Shown here: in pieces, positions 1 through 9,066 of the stretch | Position numbering within the stretch: position 1 is the stretch's first letter | Layout: every line of letters begins with the position of its first letter | IMG/VR virus record: IMGVR_UViG_3300046543_000190 | Coordinates: 1-50,658 of that record | Reading direction: 5' to 3' (one strand) | Origin: a virus | Length of the DNA stretch: 50,658 nt | Notes under the pieces: generated by a model | Database searches by the model: none | What the model was told of the DNA's origin: nothing | Seen by the model: the letters and a program-made list of their open reading frames with translations, nothing else | Translations under genes and position numbers: made by a program

Positions 1-2
1 TT

Positions 3-2033
3 TTGACTGTTGTGGGAGAGGCCGAGGTAGTAGCGACCCTCAATGGGTCCAAGTTCCGCACGGAAGTCCGCGAGCTGGGTCAAGGTTCGGGACAGGGATC
101 GTTGGGTGCGCTGGGCAAGGACGGCGAGAAGGCCGGTGAGCAGGTCGGGGCCGGACTCGAAAAGGGTGCCAAGTCCAAACTGTCCGGCTTCAAATCGGCG
201 CTGGGATCGTTCGGTGTCCCCGAGGGACTGCTATCGCCCAAGGCACTTGGAATCGGGGCGCTCGTCGGCGTAGGGGCCGCTGCAGTGGACCTCGGAATGA
301 AGGCCCAGTCCGCGTCCGCGATGATCGCGACGTCAGCGGGGATCACGACCAAGGCCGCACAGTCGATCACGAGCGCGATGCTCGACACGGCAGGGGCGTC
401 AGAGTTCAGCGGTATTGAACAGGCCAAGGCGTTCGCGTCGGTCGCTGGTCAGTTGAAGGCCACTGAGGGTCAGGCACTATCGACGAAAGACGCGATGTTG
501 GTCATGGCGAACGCCAGTGACCTCGCGTCAGCGAAGCAGATCGACCTCGGCACCGCGACAACGACAGTCGCCGGGATCATGCAGGCGTTCCAGTTGTCGG
601 CCAAGAATTCCAAGACGGCGGTTGATGTTCTGTTCAACGCCAGTAATGCAACCGGTCAGAGTGTCGACACGCTCGCCGCATCGTTCGAGAAATTGCATTC
701 GAAACTCGGTGCAGCATCACCGCCCCTCGGTGACCTCGCGGGATTGATGGTCAACTTCACCAAGAGCGGGATTACCGGACGAGGCGCGATCTCTGCCATG
801 AACCTCGCAGTGTCGGGACTCGCGACGGCAGCTGAGGGATCAACTAAGGCGGGCAAACTTTCCGCAGCCACATTGAAGGAATACGGACTCTCAGCGACTG
901 ACGCACATGGTCGTCTGACGCCGATGCAAGACATCGTCGCGAAACTCGCGCCAGTCTTTTCGAAGATGACGCAGACACAACAACTCGCGACTGCTGCAAC
1001 GATCTTCGGAACCGGCGCGGCCAAGTCCATGACCGCCGTCATCGACAAGGGCGCGAAGTCATTTATCGAGACGGAGAAGGCCGTCAACAAACAAGGATCA
1101 GCGCAGGAAGCCGCTGGTATTCAGGCGCAGACACTCGGCGTCCAGTTCAAGACGGTCATGGCTGCGGTCGAGGACTTGGGTGCGAAACTCGGAACGATTC
1201 TGGTTCCGATCATCGAGAAATTGATGAAGGTGATCGTGCCGGTCCTCGGCATCTTCATCAAGATCGTCAAGGCCATCATGGACAACAAGGTCGCGATGAT
1301 CGCGATCGGATCAATCCTCGTCGCGGTCGCTGCCTATTTCGTAGCGATGGGCGTCGCCGCTGCCGCTGCATGGGTCGCGGCGACATGGCCGATCCTCGCG
1401 TTCCTCGCCGCCATCGCTGCCGTTGTCGCTGCGGTCTACGAGATCATCAATCACTGGAAAGTCATCTCTCATTTCTTCGTGAACCTGTGGCACGACGTCA
1501 CCGAAATCTTCATGGGCTTCATTCACTGGCTCGAAAGCAACTGGAAGATCATCGTCGAGATCATCATCGGTCCGATCGCGATCATCATTTTTCACTGGAA
1601 TCAGATCGTCAAGTTCTTCGAGGGCATTTGGAACACCGTGCGTCACGGTGTCGCACACGTCATCGACGACATCGTTGGATTCTTCACACGACTGCCGGGA
1701 CGAGTCATTTCATGGATCAAACACTTCGCGCCGGACGTGCTGCACGCATTCACGTCATGGATACCGGGACAGGGTGTCCTCGGTAATTTATTCGGCGCAG
1801 GTGAATCAATCCTTGGCCTCAACAGTCCTAAGCCACTACCGGACTTCTATAAGAACATGACACCGGCTCAGAAAAAGGCATTTAACAATTCGCCGTTCGG
1901 CACGATTCCGACATCATCGACGTCGAACAATCAGACGCATATCCACGTCAACGGTTCGAACATGGACGCAGCACAGCTCGCCGCCGAACTCGCGTGGCTG
2001 ACCAAGACCGGCCAACTAGCAGGATCGCACTGA
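3..2033 (+). CDS. Tail tape measure protein
   Basis: The protein (676 aa) sets tail length and is threaded through the tail tube during assembly. The middle part, about residues 85-400, matches the TP901-type tape measure core, with the characteristic stretch around LAGLMVNFTKSGITGRGAI. Residues about 430-485 form a long Ala/Val/Ile-rich hydrophobic segment typical of tape measures that enter the membrane during DNA ejection. By the usual length rule a measure of this size fits a short tail of roughly 100 nm (inference). The TTG start at base 3 overlaps the stop that the preceding chaperone frame would reach if the molecule is circular. GTG at 12 is an alternative start. The stop overlaps the next ATG. 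Confidence 0.93.
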   Translation: MTVVGEAEVVATLNGSKFRTEVRELGQGSGQGSLGALGKDGEKAGEQVGAGLEKGAKSKLSGFKSALGSFGVPEGLLSPKALGIGALVGVGAAAVDLGMKAQSASAMIATSAGITTKAAQSITSAMLDTAGASEFSGIEQAKAFASVAGQLKATEGQALSTKDAMLVMANASDLASAKQIDLGTATTTVAGIMQAFQLSAKNSKTAVDVLFNASNATGQSVDTLAASFEKLHSKLGAASPPLGDLAGLMVNFTKSGITGRGAISAMNLAVSGLATAAEGSTKAGKLSAATLKEYGLSATDAHGRLTPMQDIVAKLAPVFSKMTQTQQLATAATIFGTGAAKSMTAVIDKGAKSFIETEKAVNKQGSAQEAAGIQAQTLGVQFKTVMAAVEDLGAKLGTILVPIIEKLMKVIVPVLGIFIKIVKAIMDNKVAMIAIGSILVAVAAYFVAMGVAAAAAWVAATWPILAFLAAIAAVVAAVYEIINHWKVISHFFVNLWHDVTEIFMGFIHWLESNWKIIVEIIIGPIAIIIFHWNQIVKFFEGIWNTVRHGVAHVIDDIVGFFTRLPGRVISWIKHFAPDVLHAFTSWIPGQGVLGNLFGAGESILGLNSPKPLPDFYKNMTPAQKKAFNNSPFGTIPTSSTSNNQTHIHVNGSNMDAAQLAAELAWLTKTGQLAGSH

Positions 2034-2908
2034 TGCCATTCGTCCCCTACGGCACGACCGTTCCCTCACTGACGCCGATGGAGTTTTCATTCGGTGGACT
2101 CAAGTTCGGCGGATACGTGGCGGGTACGCCGAATCTGTTGGAGCAGGGCGGCGTGACCGGACTCGATTTACCGGGCCTCATCACGGGCGACGTGCAACGA
2201 CCGATCAATGATGGTGAGTTCACCGGCTACGACTTGACTGGCGGACGCGACATCACGATCCAGTTGATCGTTCACGCGGCCACCGCTGCGTTGCTCGATA
2301 CGGCACTGTTGAATCTGGCTGCGGTCCTCAAGTCGCAACAGCAGACAGAGACGCCATTGTTCTTTCAAAAGCCGGGTGGAACGACATACGCGGTAATGGC
2401 GCGACCGCGCCGGTTCAACTACAACGTCGACGTCACGGTCGTTCAGGCGCATGGTGCGATTGTGTCGGTCCAGTTCCACTGCACGGACGGACGAATCTAC
2501 GCAACGCCGACGCAGCAGACGCAGGTATCGTTCAACGCCACGCCCACCAACGCCGTATGTGTGGTCGGAGGCAACACGCCCGCCAGTCCGCAGTTCAAGA
2601 TCACGGCGGGAGCTGGTAACTGTTCTCCGCTGATCACGACATCTGGCGCATCCCCGTTCAACATCGATCTGACCGGCGTCGTGATCGTCACGGGTGACAG
2701 TGTGATCGTGGATACAGATTGGCAGAGCGCCCTCTATGTGCCCGCTGTAGGTGCCTCATTCAGCGTGGCTACCTCTGTGGTGTTCCCGGCGACGTGGGGG
2801 CCATTTCCGGCCAATACGACGACCACGCTGATCGTGAGCGACGCGAGCGGTGGCGGGGGAACCCACACGTTCGACGCGCAGTGGGCTGACGCATTCTCGG
2901 CGGTCTGA
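2033..2908 (+). CDS. Distal tail / minor tail protein
   Basis: A 291-residue protein directly after the tape measure, the usual place of the distal tail protein that caps the tube and anchors the baseplate. The N-terminal half (FSFGGLKFGG, then the VQRPINDGEF and GGRDITIQL stretches) resembles the Dit-like fold of actinophage minor tail proteins. The C-terminal part is a second beta-rich domain (Val/Thr/Ser-rich). The ATG at 2033 is chosen because it overlaps the tape measure stop (TGATG) and follows an AGGA Shine-Dalgarno sequence. An in-frame ATG at 1994 lies within the upstream gene and is less likely. Confidence 0.75.
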   Translation: MPFVPYGTTVPSLTPMEFSFGGLKFGGYVAGTPNLLEQGGVTGLDLPGLITGDVQRPINDGEFTGYDLTGGRDITIQLIVHAATAALLDTALLNLAAVLKSQQQTETPLFFQKPGGTTYAVMARPRRFNYNVDVTVVQAHGAIVSVQFHCTDGRIYATPTQQTQVSFNATPTNAVCVVGGNTPASPQFKITAGAGNCSPLITTSGASPFNIDLTGVVIVTGDSVIVDTDWQSALYVPAVGASFSVATSVVFPATWGPFPANTTTTLIVSDASGGGGTHTFDAQWADAFSAV

Positions 2909-4692
2909 TGCCCAATCCCTTCACCTACCGATCATTCGACACCAAGACGTTCGCACCGAACGAGGCGTTGCCCCTCTATGGCGTGACGTTCGGTGAGACG
3001 GTCAATGGCATTGGATCATTCAAGGGCCAACTCAATCTGACCGAGCCAGCGGTACAGGCGATCGATTGGGAACGAGCATCACGTCCGAATGCATCGACGA
3101 TCGTCGTAGACATGGGCGGTGTCGTTGTGTGGGGCGGCATCATCACGTCGCGTCGCTACAACGGCGGAGTCGTCACGATTACCGGCTCGACGTTCGGCGC
3201 ATACTTCCGTCAACGTCTGCAGTCAGTCGATTACTCGAAACCCGTTCCCGCGAACATCTACTGGGCGGCGAACCCCGCCGACCCGACAGTGATCGCGGCG
3301 CAGTTCTTGTGGGATAGCCAGTGGACGACGCCGATCGCGCTATCGGGACTCAGCATCCCCGACGCACAGATTGGTGGCGATAGCAACGCTGGCACAGCCG
3401 AAGGCGTGAATGTTCTGATCAACGGCGATCCACCGCCGAACATCGCGGGCGGGACGGTCAAGGCGTTCATCTTCAGTGGATCGAATGTCGTGCGAATCCC
3501 CGGACTACTTCCGGGCATCGGCAACGGGTCATCGATCAATGACGGCGGCGTTCACATCCCCGGCGGAACGGGAGTAACGAGCGCGTCACAGACGAACAAC
3601 TCCGTTCGACTCGGCGGTTGCACGATCCATCTCACGAACACGCTGAACACCGCCATTATCAATTCACCGCACGGCACGCCACGCAACGGAATGATTCTCG
3701 TTGGCGCGACATTCCCGAATGACCTCGCCGTTGGTTGCACGATCTCGTCGGTTGCCGTCGCAGCAGGCGCACACAATTACGCGATCACCATGTCGGGTCC
3801 GGCGTCAGGCACCAGCACACTCGTCTGCGCGATTGGTGGATGGTCGACGATCGTCATGACGGCGAACGCGGGAGCCACGACCTACGAGAACGTGAACTAC
3901 AGCAGCCCATCGGTCCCGACGCCAACGCCCGTGCCCGACTGGATCAGTGACAATCCATCGACGTCGCAGTATCAAACGGTCGATGCGATCCTGCAGAACC
4001 TCTCACAAATGGGTCACAACGTCGGCTTCGATTACTCATTCGATGTCGCGTATCAACCGGGTTCAACAATCCCCGCGATCACTTTGAACATCTGGTACCC
4101 CCGACAGGGCAAGGCCGGTGTTGACGTCACACTGGTACTCAATCGAGCGATGATGACAATCCTCGACTACAGCGAGGACGGAACGACGCAGATGTTCGGG
4201 ATCATCGAGACTGGATCGGGCAGTGGCGGCATCGTCTCTGACATTGTCGAGAGCGACTACCAAACGACCGTCTATGGCTACCCCGCGCTGGAAGGGGCCA
4301 TATCGCATTCGAGGGTCAACGATGCAACGATGCTGACCGGAATCGCCAACGGTGACCTTCAACTATTGCAGAACCCCACGTCGATCATGACCGTCACCTG
4401 TCCATTGAATCTGACTGGAACCGCTGCAGCTGGCAGTGTCCTTTTGTCCGAGTTCGCAACTGGCGACGGCGTGATCACGCGCATCGATCCCGCGACGACA
4501 AGTGAGCTGGGGACGCCCGTGTTCGGTCCCGCGAACGACCCACGATTCCCCGCTGGACTCGACTTCGAGTGGCGCATCAATCAATGGCTCGCGACTGTCA
4601 ATGACAGCGGCGTCAGCACGATCGCATTCACTCTCGGCATCCCACCTGTTGACCCGGACCTCGGCCCGCCGACACCACCACCACTGAGTTAG
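2908..4692 (+). CDS. Minor tail protein (tail-tip, Gp37-like hub candidate)
   Basis: A 594-residue beta-rich protein whose start overlaps the previous stop by one base. Its position (second after the tape measure) and opening residues, with a VTFGETVNGIGSF stretch, fit the tail hub / baseplate protein of siphoviruses. Residues about 160-340 are a Gly/Ser/Thr-rich insertion that could be a carbohydrate-binding or spacer domain (inference). The last ten residues are Pro-rich. No catalytic motif is visible. Confidence 0.65.
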   Translation: MPNPFTYRSFDTKTFAPNEALPLYGVTFGETVNGIGSFKGQLNLTEPAVQAIDWERASRPNASTIVVDMGGVVVWGGIITSRRYNGGVVTITGSTFGAYFRQRLQSVDYSKPVPANIYWAANPADPTVIAAQFLWDSQWTTPIALSGLSIPDAQIGGDSNAGTAEGVNVLINGDPPPNIAGGTVKAFIFSGSNVVRIPGLLPGIGNGSSINDGGVHIPGGTGVTSASQTNNSVRLGGCTIHLTNTLNTAIINSPHGTPRNGMILVGATFPNDLAVGCTISSVAVAAGAHNYAITMSGPASGTSTLVCAIGGWSTIVMTANAGATTYENVNYSSPSVPTPTPVPDWISDNPSTSQYQTVDAILQNLSQMGHNVGFDYSFDVAYQPGSTIPAITLNIWYPRQGKAGVDVTLVLNRAMMTILDYSEDGTTQMFGIIETGSGSGGIVSDIVESDYQTTVYGYPALEGAISHSRVNDATMLTGIANGDLQLLQNPTSIMTVTCPLNLTGTAAAGSVLLSEFATGDGVITRIDPATTSELGTPVFGPANDPRFPAGLDFEWRINQWLATVNDSGVSTIAFTLGIPPVDPDLGPPTPPPLS

Positions 4693-4694
4693 TC

Positions 4695-5492
4695 ATGCCA
4701 TTCGGTGAACCATCAATCCCCGCGTCATTCATTCAAGAGACGTTGCACAAACACGAACGTCGACTCAGCGATCTTGAGCGCCAACAGTTGTATGTCGTCT
4801 ACGACCCAAGCAACAACACTGGCGACAGTGTTGGTCGAACAGTCGTCATCGGCAATCTGTGGCCGATCTGCGGGATTGACGCATTCGGAATCGCGCTCTA
4901 CGACGAACACTCGTCATCGTGGCAGCAAGTCGGACTACTCGGCATCCCGCGACTGGCGACGACAGTTCTCACCACAGGATTCCCGCAGTCGTTCAACACG
5001 GCCCCCGGAAGATTCTCACGAGTGTCTGCGGGTTCCTACACGATGGCGATCACCGGAACATTCAGCGCAAGCGACGCGCCTGAACAATTCGGAATTCAGA
5101 TGGTCGCGAACGCCACCGGCCAGTTCTGTCGCGTCATGGCCCCGTTCACCATTCCGGTCACGCTCGCAGCCTTCCCCGCCTACGGCGATGGCACGATTCA
5201 CTTGACCAGCACGGCGGGACTTCAATCGTCGGGCCTGTTTCGCCTTTTGCAAGCGGTCGGGTACGCGCAGGCGCTCACCTACACCGGCATCGCTGGGAAC
5301 GACCTCACGGGTGTCACGGGCTGGCAAGGACCGGCACCGTGGGGCGGTGGTCCCGCTCTAGAGGCGTATTGCAGCGACTACTTCTTCGATTATGTCGGTG
5401 GACCACAGGTCTATGATCTCGGACTCGTCGCACCGGAAAGCGCGATCTTTCAATCAATCCCCGGCCAGAAAGTTTGGACGCGCGTCACATGA
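4695..5492 (+). CDS. Minor tail protein, N-terminal coiled coil
   Basis: 265 residues. The first 30 (SFIQETLHKHERRLSDLERQ) form a short coiled coil, after which the chain is beta-rich with repeated aromatic and Gly residues. This resembles small trimeric tail-tip proteins that follow the hub in siphovirus tail operons. It starts 2 bases after the previous stop and is the last tail gene before the lysis cassette. Receptor binding is possible but not shown by the sequence. Confidence 0.55.
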   Translation: MPFGEPSIPASFIQETLHKHERRLSDLERQQLYVVYDPSNNTGDSVGRTVVIGNLWPICGIDAFGIALYDEHSSSWQQVGLLGIPRLATTVLTTGFPQSFNTAPGRFSRVSAGSYTMAITGTFSASDAPEQFGIQMVANATGQFCRVMAPFTIPVTLAAFPAYGDGTIHLTSTAGLQSSGLFRLLQAVGYAQALTYTGIAGNDLTGVTGWQGPAPWGGGPALEAYCSDYFFDYVGGPQVYDLGLVAPESAIFQSIPGQKVWTRVT

Positions 5493-5533
5493 TTGACACT
5501 GCATGAAACACCTCGCGCGATACGATTCGACTC

Positions 5534-6187
5534 ATGTTCGACCGCAATAACGGAGGCGCATGGGCGCTGGCCTTTGCTCGACTTGAGACTGGCGACGCCT
5601 ATCTGTTCGGCGGCAGCGCGCCGGGACCGACCGATTGCTCTGGCTTGTGGGAGTGGGCGTATGGACGATGCGGTGTCGTGATTCCTCGATCGACCTATGA
5701 GCAATATCTGACCGCTCAGATCAACAAGGCGTCGGCACGATTGCCCGGTGACCTGTTGTTCATCGCGGGTTCCGATCCGGGCGCGCATGGCGAACCCGGT
5801 CACGTCATGGGTTATGTCGCGCCGGGTCGCGTGTTCGAAGCTGCGTGTACCGCGTGCGGTCCCATTGGTGAGGTCGCGTTCGACACCAACTCACCGCTGA
5901 TCGAGTACGTCACGCGACCGGCGTTGTTGTTGCCACCGGCACCGCCCGCGCCACCGCACCCGCAGCCGACAGAGAACCCGACCGACGCGCAGCTCGCGGC
6001 GAGCGGACATCCTCCACTCGTTCCGATGCTGAACGGCGACCAATCACGAGAGGCACGCGCGAACGGCTGGACGCTCTGGTACTGGACTGGCTTTCACTTC
6101 GCGCCAGTGGTCCCCACAACGCGCCTGCACCCCGGAGAGCGCCAATACGCACGCACAGGCTGGCAGACGCCCAAGGCCGGACGGTAG
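5534..6187 (+). CDS. NlpC/P60-like peptidoglycan hydrolase (endolysin candidate)
   Basis: 217 residues. The probable catalytic Cys35 lies in the motif PTDCSGLWEW and the probable catalytic His90 in EPGHVMGYV, the Cys...His order of NlpC/P60 cysteine peptidases that cut stem peptides of the cell wall. A Pro-rich linker (about residues 135-148) joins this to a C-terminal Trp/Tyr-rich segment of about 60 residues that may bind the wall. There is no signal peptide, so release would need a holin or tail delivery. The gene opens the lysis cassette, 41 bases after the last tail gene. It could instead be a virion-associated hydrolase because it adjoins the tail genes. Confidence 0.75.
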   Translation: MFDRNNGGAWALAFARLETGDAYLFGGSAPGPTDCSGLWEWAYGRCGVVIPRSTYEQYLTAQINKASARLPGDLLFIAGSDPGAHGEPGHVMGYVAPGRVFEAACTACGPIGEVAFDTNSPLIEYVTRPALLLPPAPPAPPHPQPTENPTDAQLAASGHPPLVPMLNGDQSREARANGWTLWYWTGFHFAPVVPTTRLHPGERQYARTGWQTPKAGR

Positions 6188-6193
6188 GCGTGC

Positions 6194-6616
6194 GTGGAAT
6201 CTCCGCACTCGGGAAGTTGGTGGGCAATGCCCATCGAATCCATCAGTGCGGCCATCGCCGCGTTGACAGCCTCGTGGCTGGCGTTTGGACGGCCCCGCGT
6301 GAGACGACGACGCGAAGCCAAGCGCGCATCTCGCGCGCGGCTCGCTGCATGGGAGGGCAACGTGGGTGATCCGTCCCTCGGGATAATGGCGGTGCCGAGT
6401 GTCCCGGCGCGACTCGTGTCGATGGAGGCCACTCTTGGACGGCACGAAATCATGCTGAACGATCTCACTACAGACATGGCTTTCGTTGTTGACATCGCCA
6501 AACGGTCGCAACCCAACGGCCAGAACACGAACGACTCGGGTGATCTGATCGCTCGAATCGCGGACAAACTCGGCGTGCTACTGCCGGACGATGAGGCTTC
6601 TTCAGCGGGTGAATGA
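6194..6616 (+). CDS. Small membrane-anchored coiled-coil protein (DUF2746-like)
   Basis: 140 residues. It has a short N-terminal hydrophobic segment (about residues 13-30), then an Arg/Lys-rich stop-transfer stretch, then a helical region with a heptad pattern (VPARLVSMEATLGRHEIML). This layout resembles the DUF2746 proteins found in actinophage lysis cassettes. GTG 6194 follows a GGTAGG sequence, while ATG 6228 would shorten the protein by 11 residues. Position between two hydrolases suggests a role in lysis, for example as a second holin or spanin-like factor (inference). Confidence 0.5.
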   Translation: MESPHSGSWWAMPIESISAAIAALTASWLAFGRPRVRRRREAKRASRARLAAWEGNVGDPSLGIMAVPSVPARLVSMEATLGRHEIMLNDLTTDMAFVVDIAKRSQPNGQNTNDSGDLIARIADKLGVLLPDDEASSAGE

Positions 6617-6625
6617 GCGGTCCTA

Positions 6626-7066
6626 GTGGAGCAGAGTGAGTCTGACCAAAAGGGCGTCGCCAAGTGGAAGATTGCACTGGCGATCATCTGGTTACTCGCG
6701 ATCATCGCCGCAATTGTTGGATGCTTCTATGACAGCTGGTGGCGCGATCGATTGATCTCGGACATGTGGCCTCTCGACACGAGTCACATATCACCGAACC
6801 TGTTAGCGACTGTTATTCAGTACGCACTCATATTCATTACCGTCGCGCTGTTCTATCCTCCCTTCCGCAAATGGCTAGCAACCGAGTTCCACAAGGCCAG
6901 CGAAGAACGTAAAAGGCACCACCAAGAACACCTAGAAACACTGACCGCGCACCACGCCGAAAAGATGGAATCGGATCGGCTATTGCACGCAAAACTCGAT
7001 CACGTCATCACATCATCTAAAGGAATACCCAACTTCATCGACCCGAAAGGAACTACTAATGACTGA
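6626..7066 (+). CDS. Two-pass membrane protein in lysis cassette
   Basis: 146 residues with two hydrophobic helices, about 17-40 (ALAIIWLLAIIAAIVGCFY) and about 60-82, followed by a charged, probably helical tail rich in Lys, Glu and His. The two-helix layout with a charged C terminus fits a holin or holin partner. It starts with GTG and overlaps the next gene by 8 bases. No family is recognised with certainty. Confidence 0.5.
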   Translation: MEQSESDQKGVAKWKIALAIIWLLAIIAAIVGCFYDSWWRDRLISDMWPLDTSHISPNLLATVIQYALIFITVALFYPPFRKWLATEFHKASEERKRHHQEHLETLTAHHAEKMESDRLLHAKLDHVITSSKGIPNFIDPKGTTND

Positions 7067-7961
7067 CCAAATCCGACGAGCTGGACGGCGCGGAGTACGC
7101 ACCGAGTCGCACGAACCACGTCTCGCCGCCCACCTGTTCGTCGATCCGGCGATGCTCGTGACCGAACCCGAATGGGACGGCACGCACAAGATCGTCGACT
7201 GGGGAATGGACGCGAATGATTCGCTGGGCGACTGTGGTGCCGCAGCCGTCGATCACTACAACATGGCGAAGGCCAGCGACGCAACGTTGCTCGACTCACT
7301 CGGCAAGCCGACATTCGACGGCACGGTCGCGACCTACTACGCCTACGGCGTCGATCAGGGTGAGGGACCGAACGCCGATCAGGGCGTCGACAACGCGACG
7401 TTTCTTGGTTTTTTGTATAAACACAAAATCATCGCGGGCTACGCCGAAGTCGACAAGGACATGGCGTTCGCGATGGCGCAGAAGTTCGGTGGCGTGCTGA
7501 TCGGTCAGTCGTTGCCCGACAGTGCCGAGACGGACTTCGAGGCGACACCGCCGATCCCGTGGGGATCAGCTGGTGAGGTCCCCGACCAACGAGAAGGTCA
7601 CGACACGCTGCTGATCAAGACGCACGCGGACGGTTCCGGCGAGTTCGTGACGTGGGGCGCATTGCAGCCATTCACGTCGACGTACTTCCGCGACTTCGTG
7701 AGCGAGTGTTGGATCATCTTTGATCGTGACGATCCGCAAGTTGATTGGCCCGCGCTCGAAGCCGCATTGCTCGCGGTGCATGGTGTCGTCACTGACCTGA
7801 CGCCGCCCGTGGTGCCAACGCCAACGCCGACACCTGTGCCAGCTCCGGTTCCCGCACCGTCGCCGGAACCGGTCGACCTGATCCACACGATCATCGCCGC
7901 GCTGGAACAGATCGGGCATGATTTGAGGGCGCTACTCGAACTACTCAGGCGTGATCTCTAA
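7059..7961 (+). CDS. Papain-like cysteine peptidase in lysis cassette
   Basis: 300 residues. Residues 40-205 show a cysteine-peptidase pattern: Cys59 in SLGDCGAAAVDHY, His181 in EGHDTLLIK and a Trp-Gly pair (199-200) in the position often taken by the third active-site element. This is followed by a Pro/Thr linker (about residues 248-275) and an amphipathic C-terminal helix. The enzyme may be a lysin domain acting on wall peptides, or a peptidase acting on host protein. The Pro-rich linker and the holin-like neighbour favour lysis. There is no signal peptide. Substrate assignment is inference. Confidence 0.55.
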   Translation: MTDQIRRAGRRGVRTESHEPRLAAHLFVDPAMLVTEPEWDGTHKIVDWGMDANDSLGDCGAAAVDHYNMAKASDATLLDSLGKPTFDGTVATYYAYGVDQGEGPNADQGVDNATFLGFLYKHKIIAGYAEVDKDMAFAMAQKFGGVLIGQSLPDSAETDFEATPPIPWGSAGEVPDQREGHDTLLIKTHADGSGEFVTWGALQPFTSTYFRDFVSECWIIFDRDDPQVDWPALEAALLAVHGVVTDLTPPVVPTPTPTPVPAPVPAPSPEPVDLIHTIIAALEQIGHDLRALLELLRRDL

Positions 7962-7976
7962 CAGGAGGAACAATCA

Positions 7977-8270
7977 ATGACATGGCTCAAGAAAGTCGGC
8001 TCATGGATTTACAACAATGTCGGATCGATACTTCTCTACGCCGCAGCGTTCGTCGCTGAGATTCAGGGAATCTTTCAGGTCGTCTCGATCCCAGCGAAAT
8101 ATTCGGTATGGGTTCAATCGGCCTTGGTGACGGCGGGTGTCGTGATCGCATCACTCGAACGAGTGATCCAGTTGTTCAAACTGCCCGTGCATACCGTGAC
8201 TACGCCGGATGGCGTGACCATGAGGGTTCGCGCAAAGCGACCAATCGAATTACCGACACCGCTGACCTGA
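7977..8270 (+). CDS. Holin-like small membrane protein
   Basis: 97 residues with two hydrophobic helices (about 12-35 and 44-66) and a short basic C-terminal tail, starting after a strong AGGAGG Shine-Dalgarno sequence. Size, topology and place at the end of the lysis cassette, directly before a terminator, fit a class II holin that permeabilises the inner membrane. Confidence 0.6.
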   Translation: MTWLKKVGSWIYNNVGSILLYAAAFVAEIQGIFQVVSIPAKYSVWVQSALVTAGVVIASLERVIQLFKLPVHTVTTPDGVTMRVRAKRPIELPTPLT

Positions 8271-8321
8271 TCGTCGACTATTATCCACCTGTCGGCGTCA
8301 GCTGACTTCTATCTCCAATAG

Positions 8322-8360
8322 AACGGAATCGCCCCTCGGTGTCACAGCCGGGGGGCCGTT
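8322..8360 (+). terminator. Hairpin terminator after lysis cassette
   Basis: Arms AACGG + CCCCTCGG and CCGGGGGG + CCGTT pair around an 8-base loop (with a small internal bulge), followed by CTGTTTCT. It separates the late tail/lysis unit from the next promoter. Confidence 0.65.
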
Positions 8361-8371
8361 CTGTTTCTCAT

Positions 8372-8402
8372 GTCACACCGCTCGTCTAGTTTGACGTATA
8401 GT
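8372..8402 (+). promoter_or_regulatory. Phage promoter, family member 1
   Basis: GTCACA (8372-8377), 19-base spacer, TATAGT (8397-8402). TCTAGT sits 12 bases ahead of the TATAGT (8385-8390), as in four other sites of this window. Downstream a leader with GTTGGAGATAGGAG precedes the HNH gene start. It would drive the DNA metabolism operon. Confidence 0.6.
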
Positions 8403-8442
8403 CGAGCGTCGCCATTCAGGGGACGTTGGAGATAGGAGAATC

Positions 8443-9066
8443 ATGGCAACTGAGATCAGATGGTGCGGTGTTTGCGCCACCGATACCGAACGACGACCGA
8501 AGGGTCAATGTCGACCATGTCACAACAGACGTGAAAGGGACCGCGCGCGGGCCAATCCTGAACCCGCTCGACAGCGCGCCGCCAGATGGTACGCAGACAA
8601 TCGCGATCGGGCCAAGGCGACCAACGCACAGCGATACATTGAGAACCGGGATCGCGTCGCTGAACTCGGTCGCCAATGGCGTCTGAACAATCCTGAACAA
8701 GCCGCTGCGCGTCATCGGGCATATTACGAATCGCACCCTGATTACAATCGCGAGCGCAGCGCGCGCCGTCGCCGGAATGATGACGGATACAAAGCTGTAG
8801 TACGAGAAGGAGTTAGGCGTTATCGAGCGCGCAAACGCGGCAATCAGGTCATCGCCTATCGAGACAAGGACATCTTTGATCGCGATGGATGGGTCTGTCA
8901 TTTGTGCAGTCAACCCATCGATTCGACATTGCGACGTAATAACCGAATGGGTGCATCGATTGATCATCTAGTTCCGATTAGTCGAGGGGGCGCTGATCAA
9001 CCAACCAATGTCGCAGCGGCACATCTGACCTGCAATCAGCGCCGGAACAACAGGCCATTGTCATGA
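8443..9066 (+). CDS. HNH endonuclease
   Basis: 207 residues. An N-terminal zinc-binding pair (CGVCATD ... CRPCHNRR) leads into a long Arg/Ala/Asp-rich, charged helical region (about residues 25-125). The C-terminal HNH domain has CHLCSQPI, the SIDHLVPISRGG motif (DH pair) and the closing HLTCNQRRNN, the hallmark order of HNH nucleases. The ATG lies after a GGAGATAGGAG ribosome site. Its stop overlaps the exonuclease gene start. It may be a homing enzyme or a DNA-processing nuclease of the replication operon. Confidence 0.85.
   Translation: MATEIRWCGVCATDTERRPKGQCRPCHNRRERDRARANPEPARQRAARWYADNRDRAKATNAQRYIENRDRVAELGRQWRLNNPEQAAARHRAYYESHPDYNRERSARRRRNDDGYKAVVREGVRRYRARKRGNQVIAYRDKDIFDRDGWVCHLCSQPIDSTLRRNNRMGASIDHLVPISRGGADQPTNVAAAHLTCNQRRNNRPLS

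Noticed and set aside
5493-5526. TTGACA followed by TACGAT as promoter of the lysis cassette
   Set aside because: The spacer is 22 bases and the TCTAGT box is missing; too weak to list.
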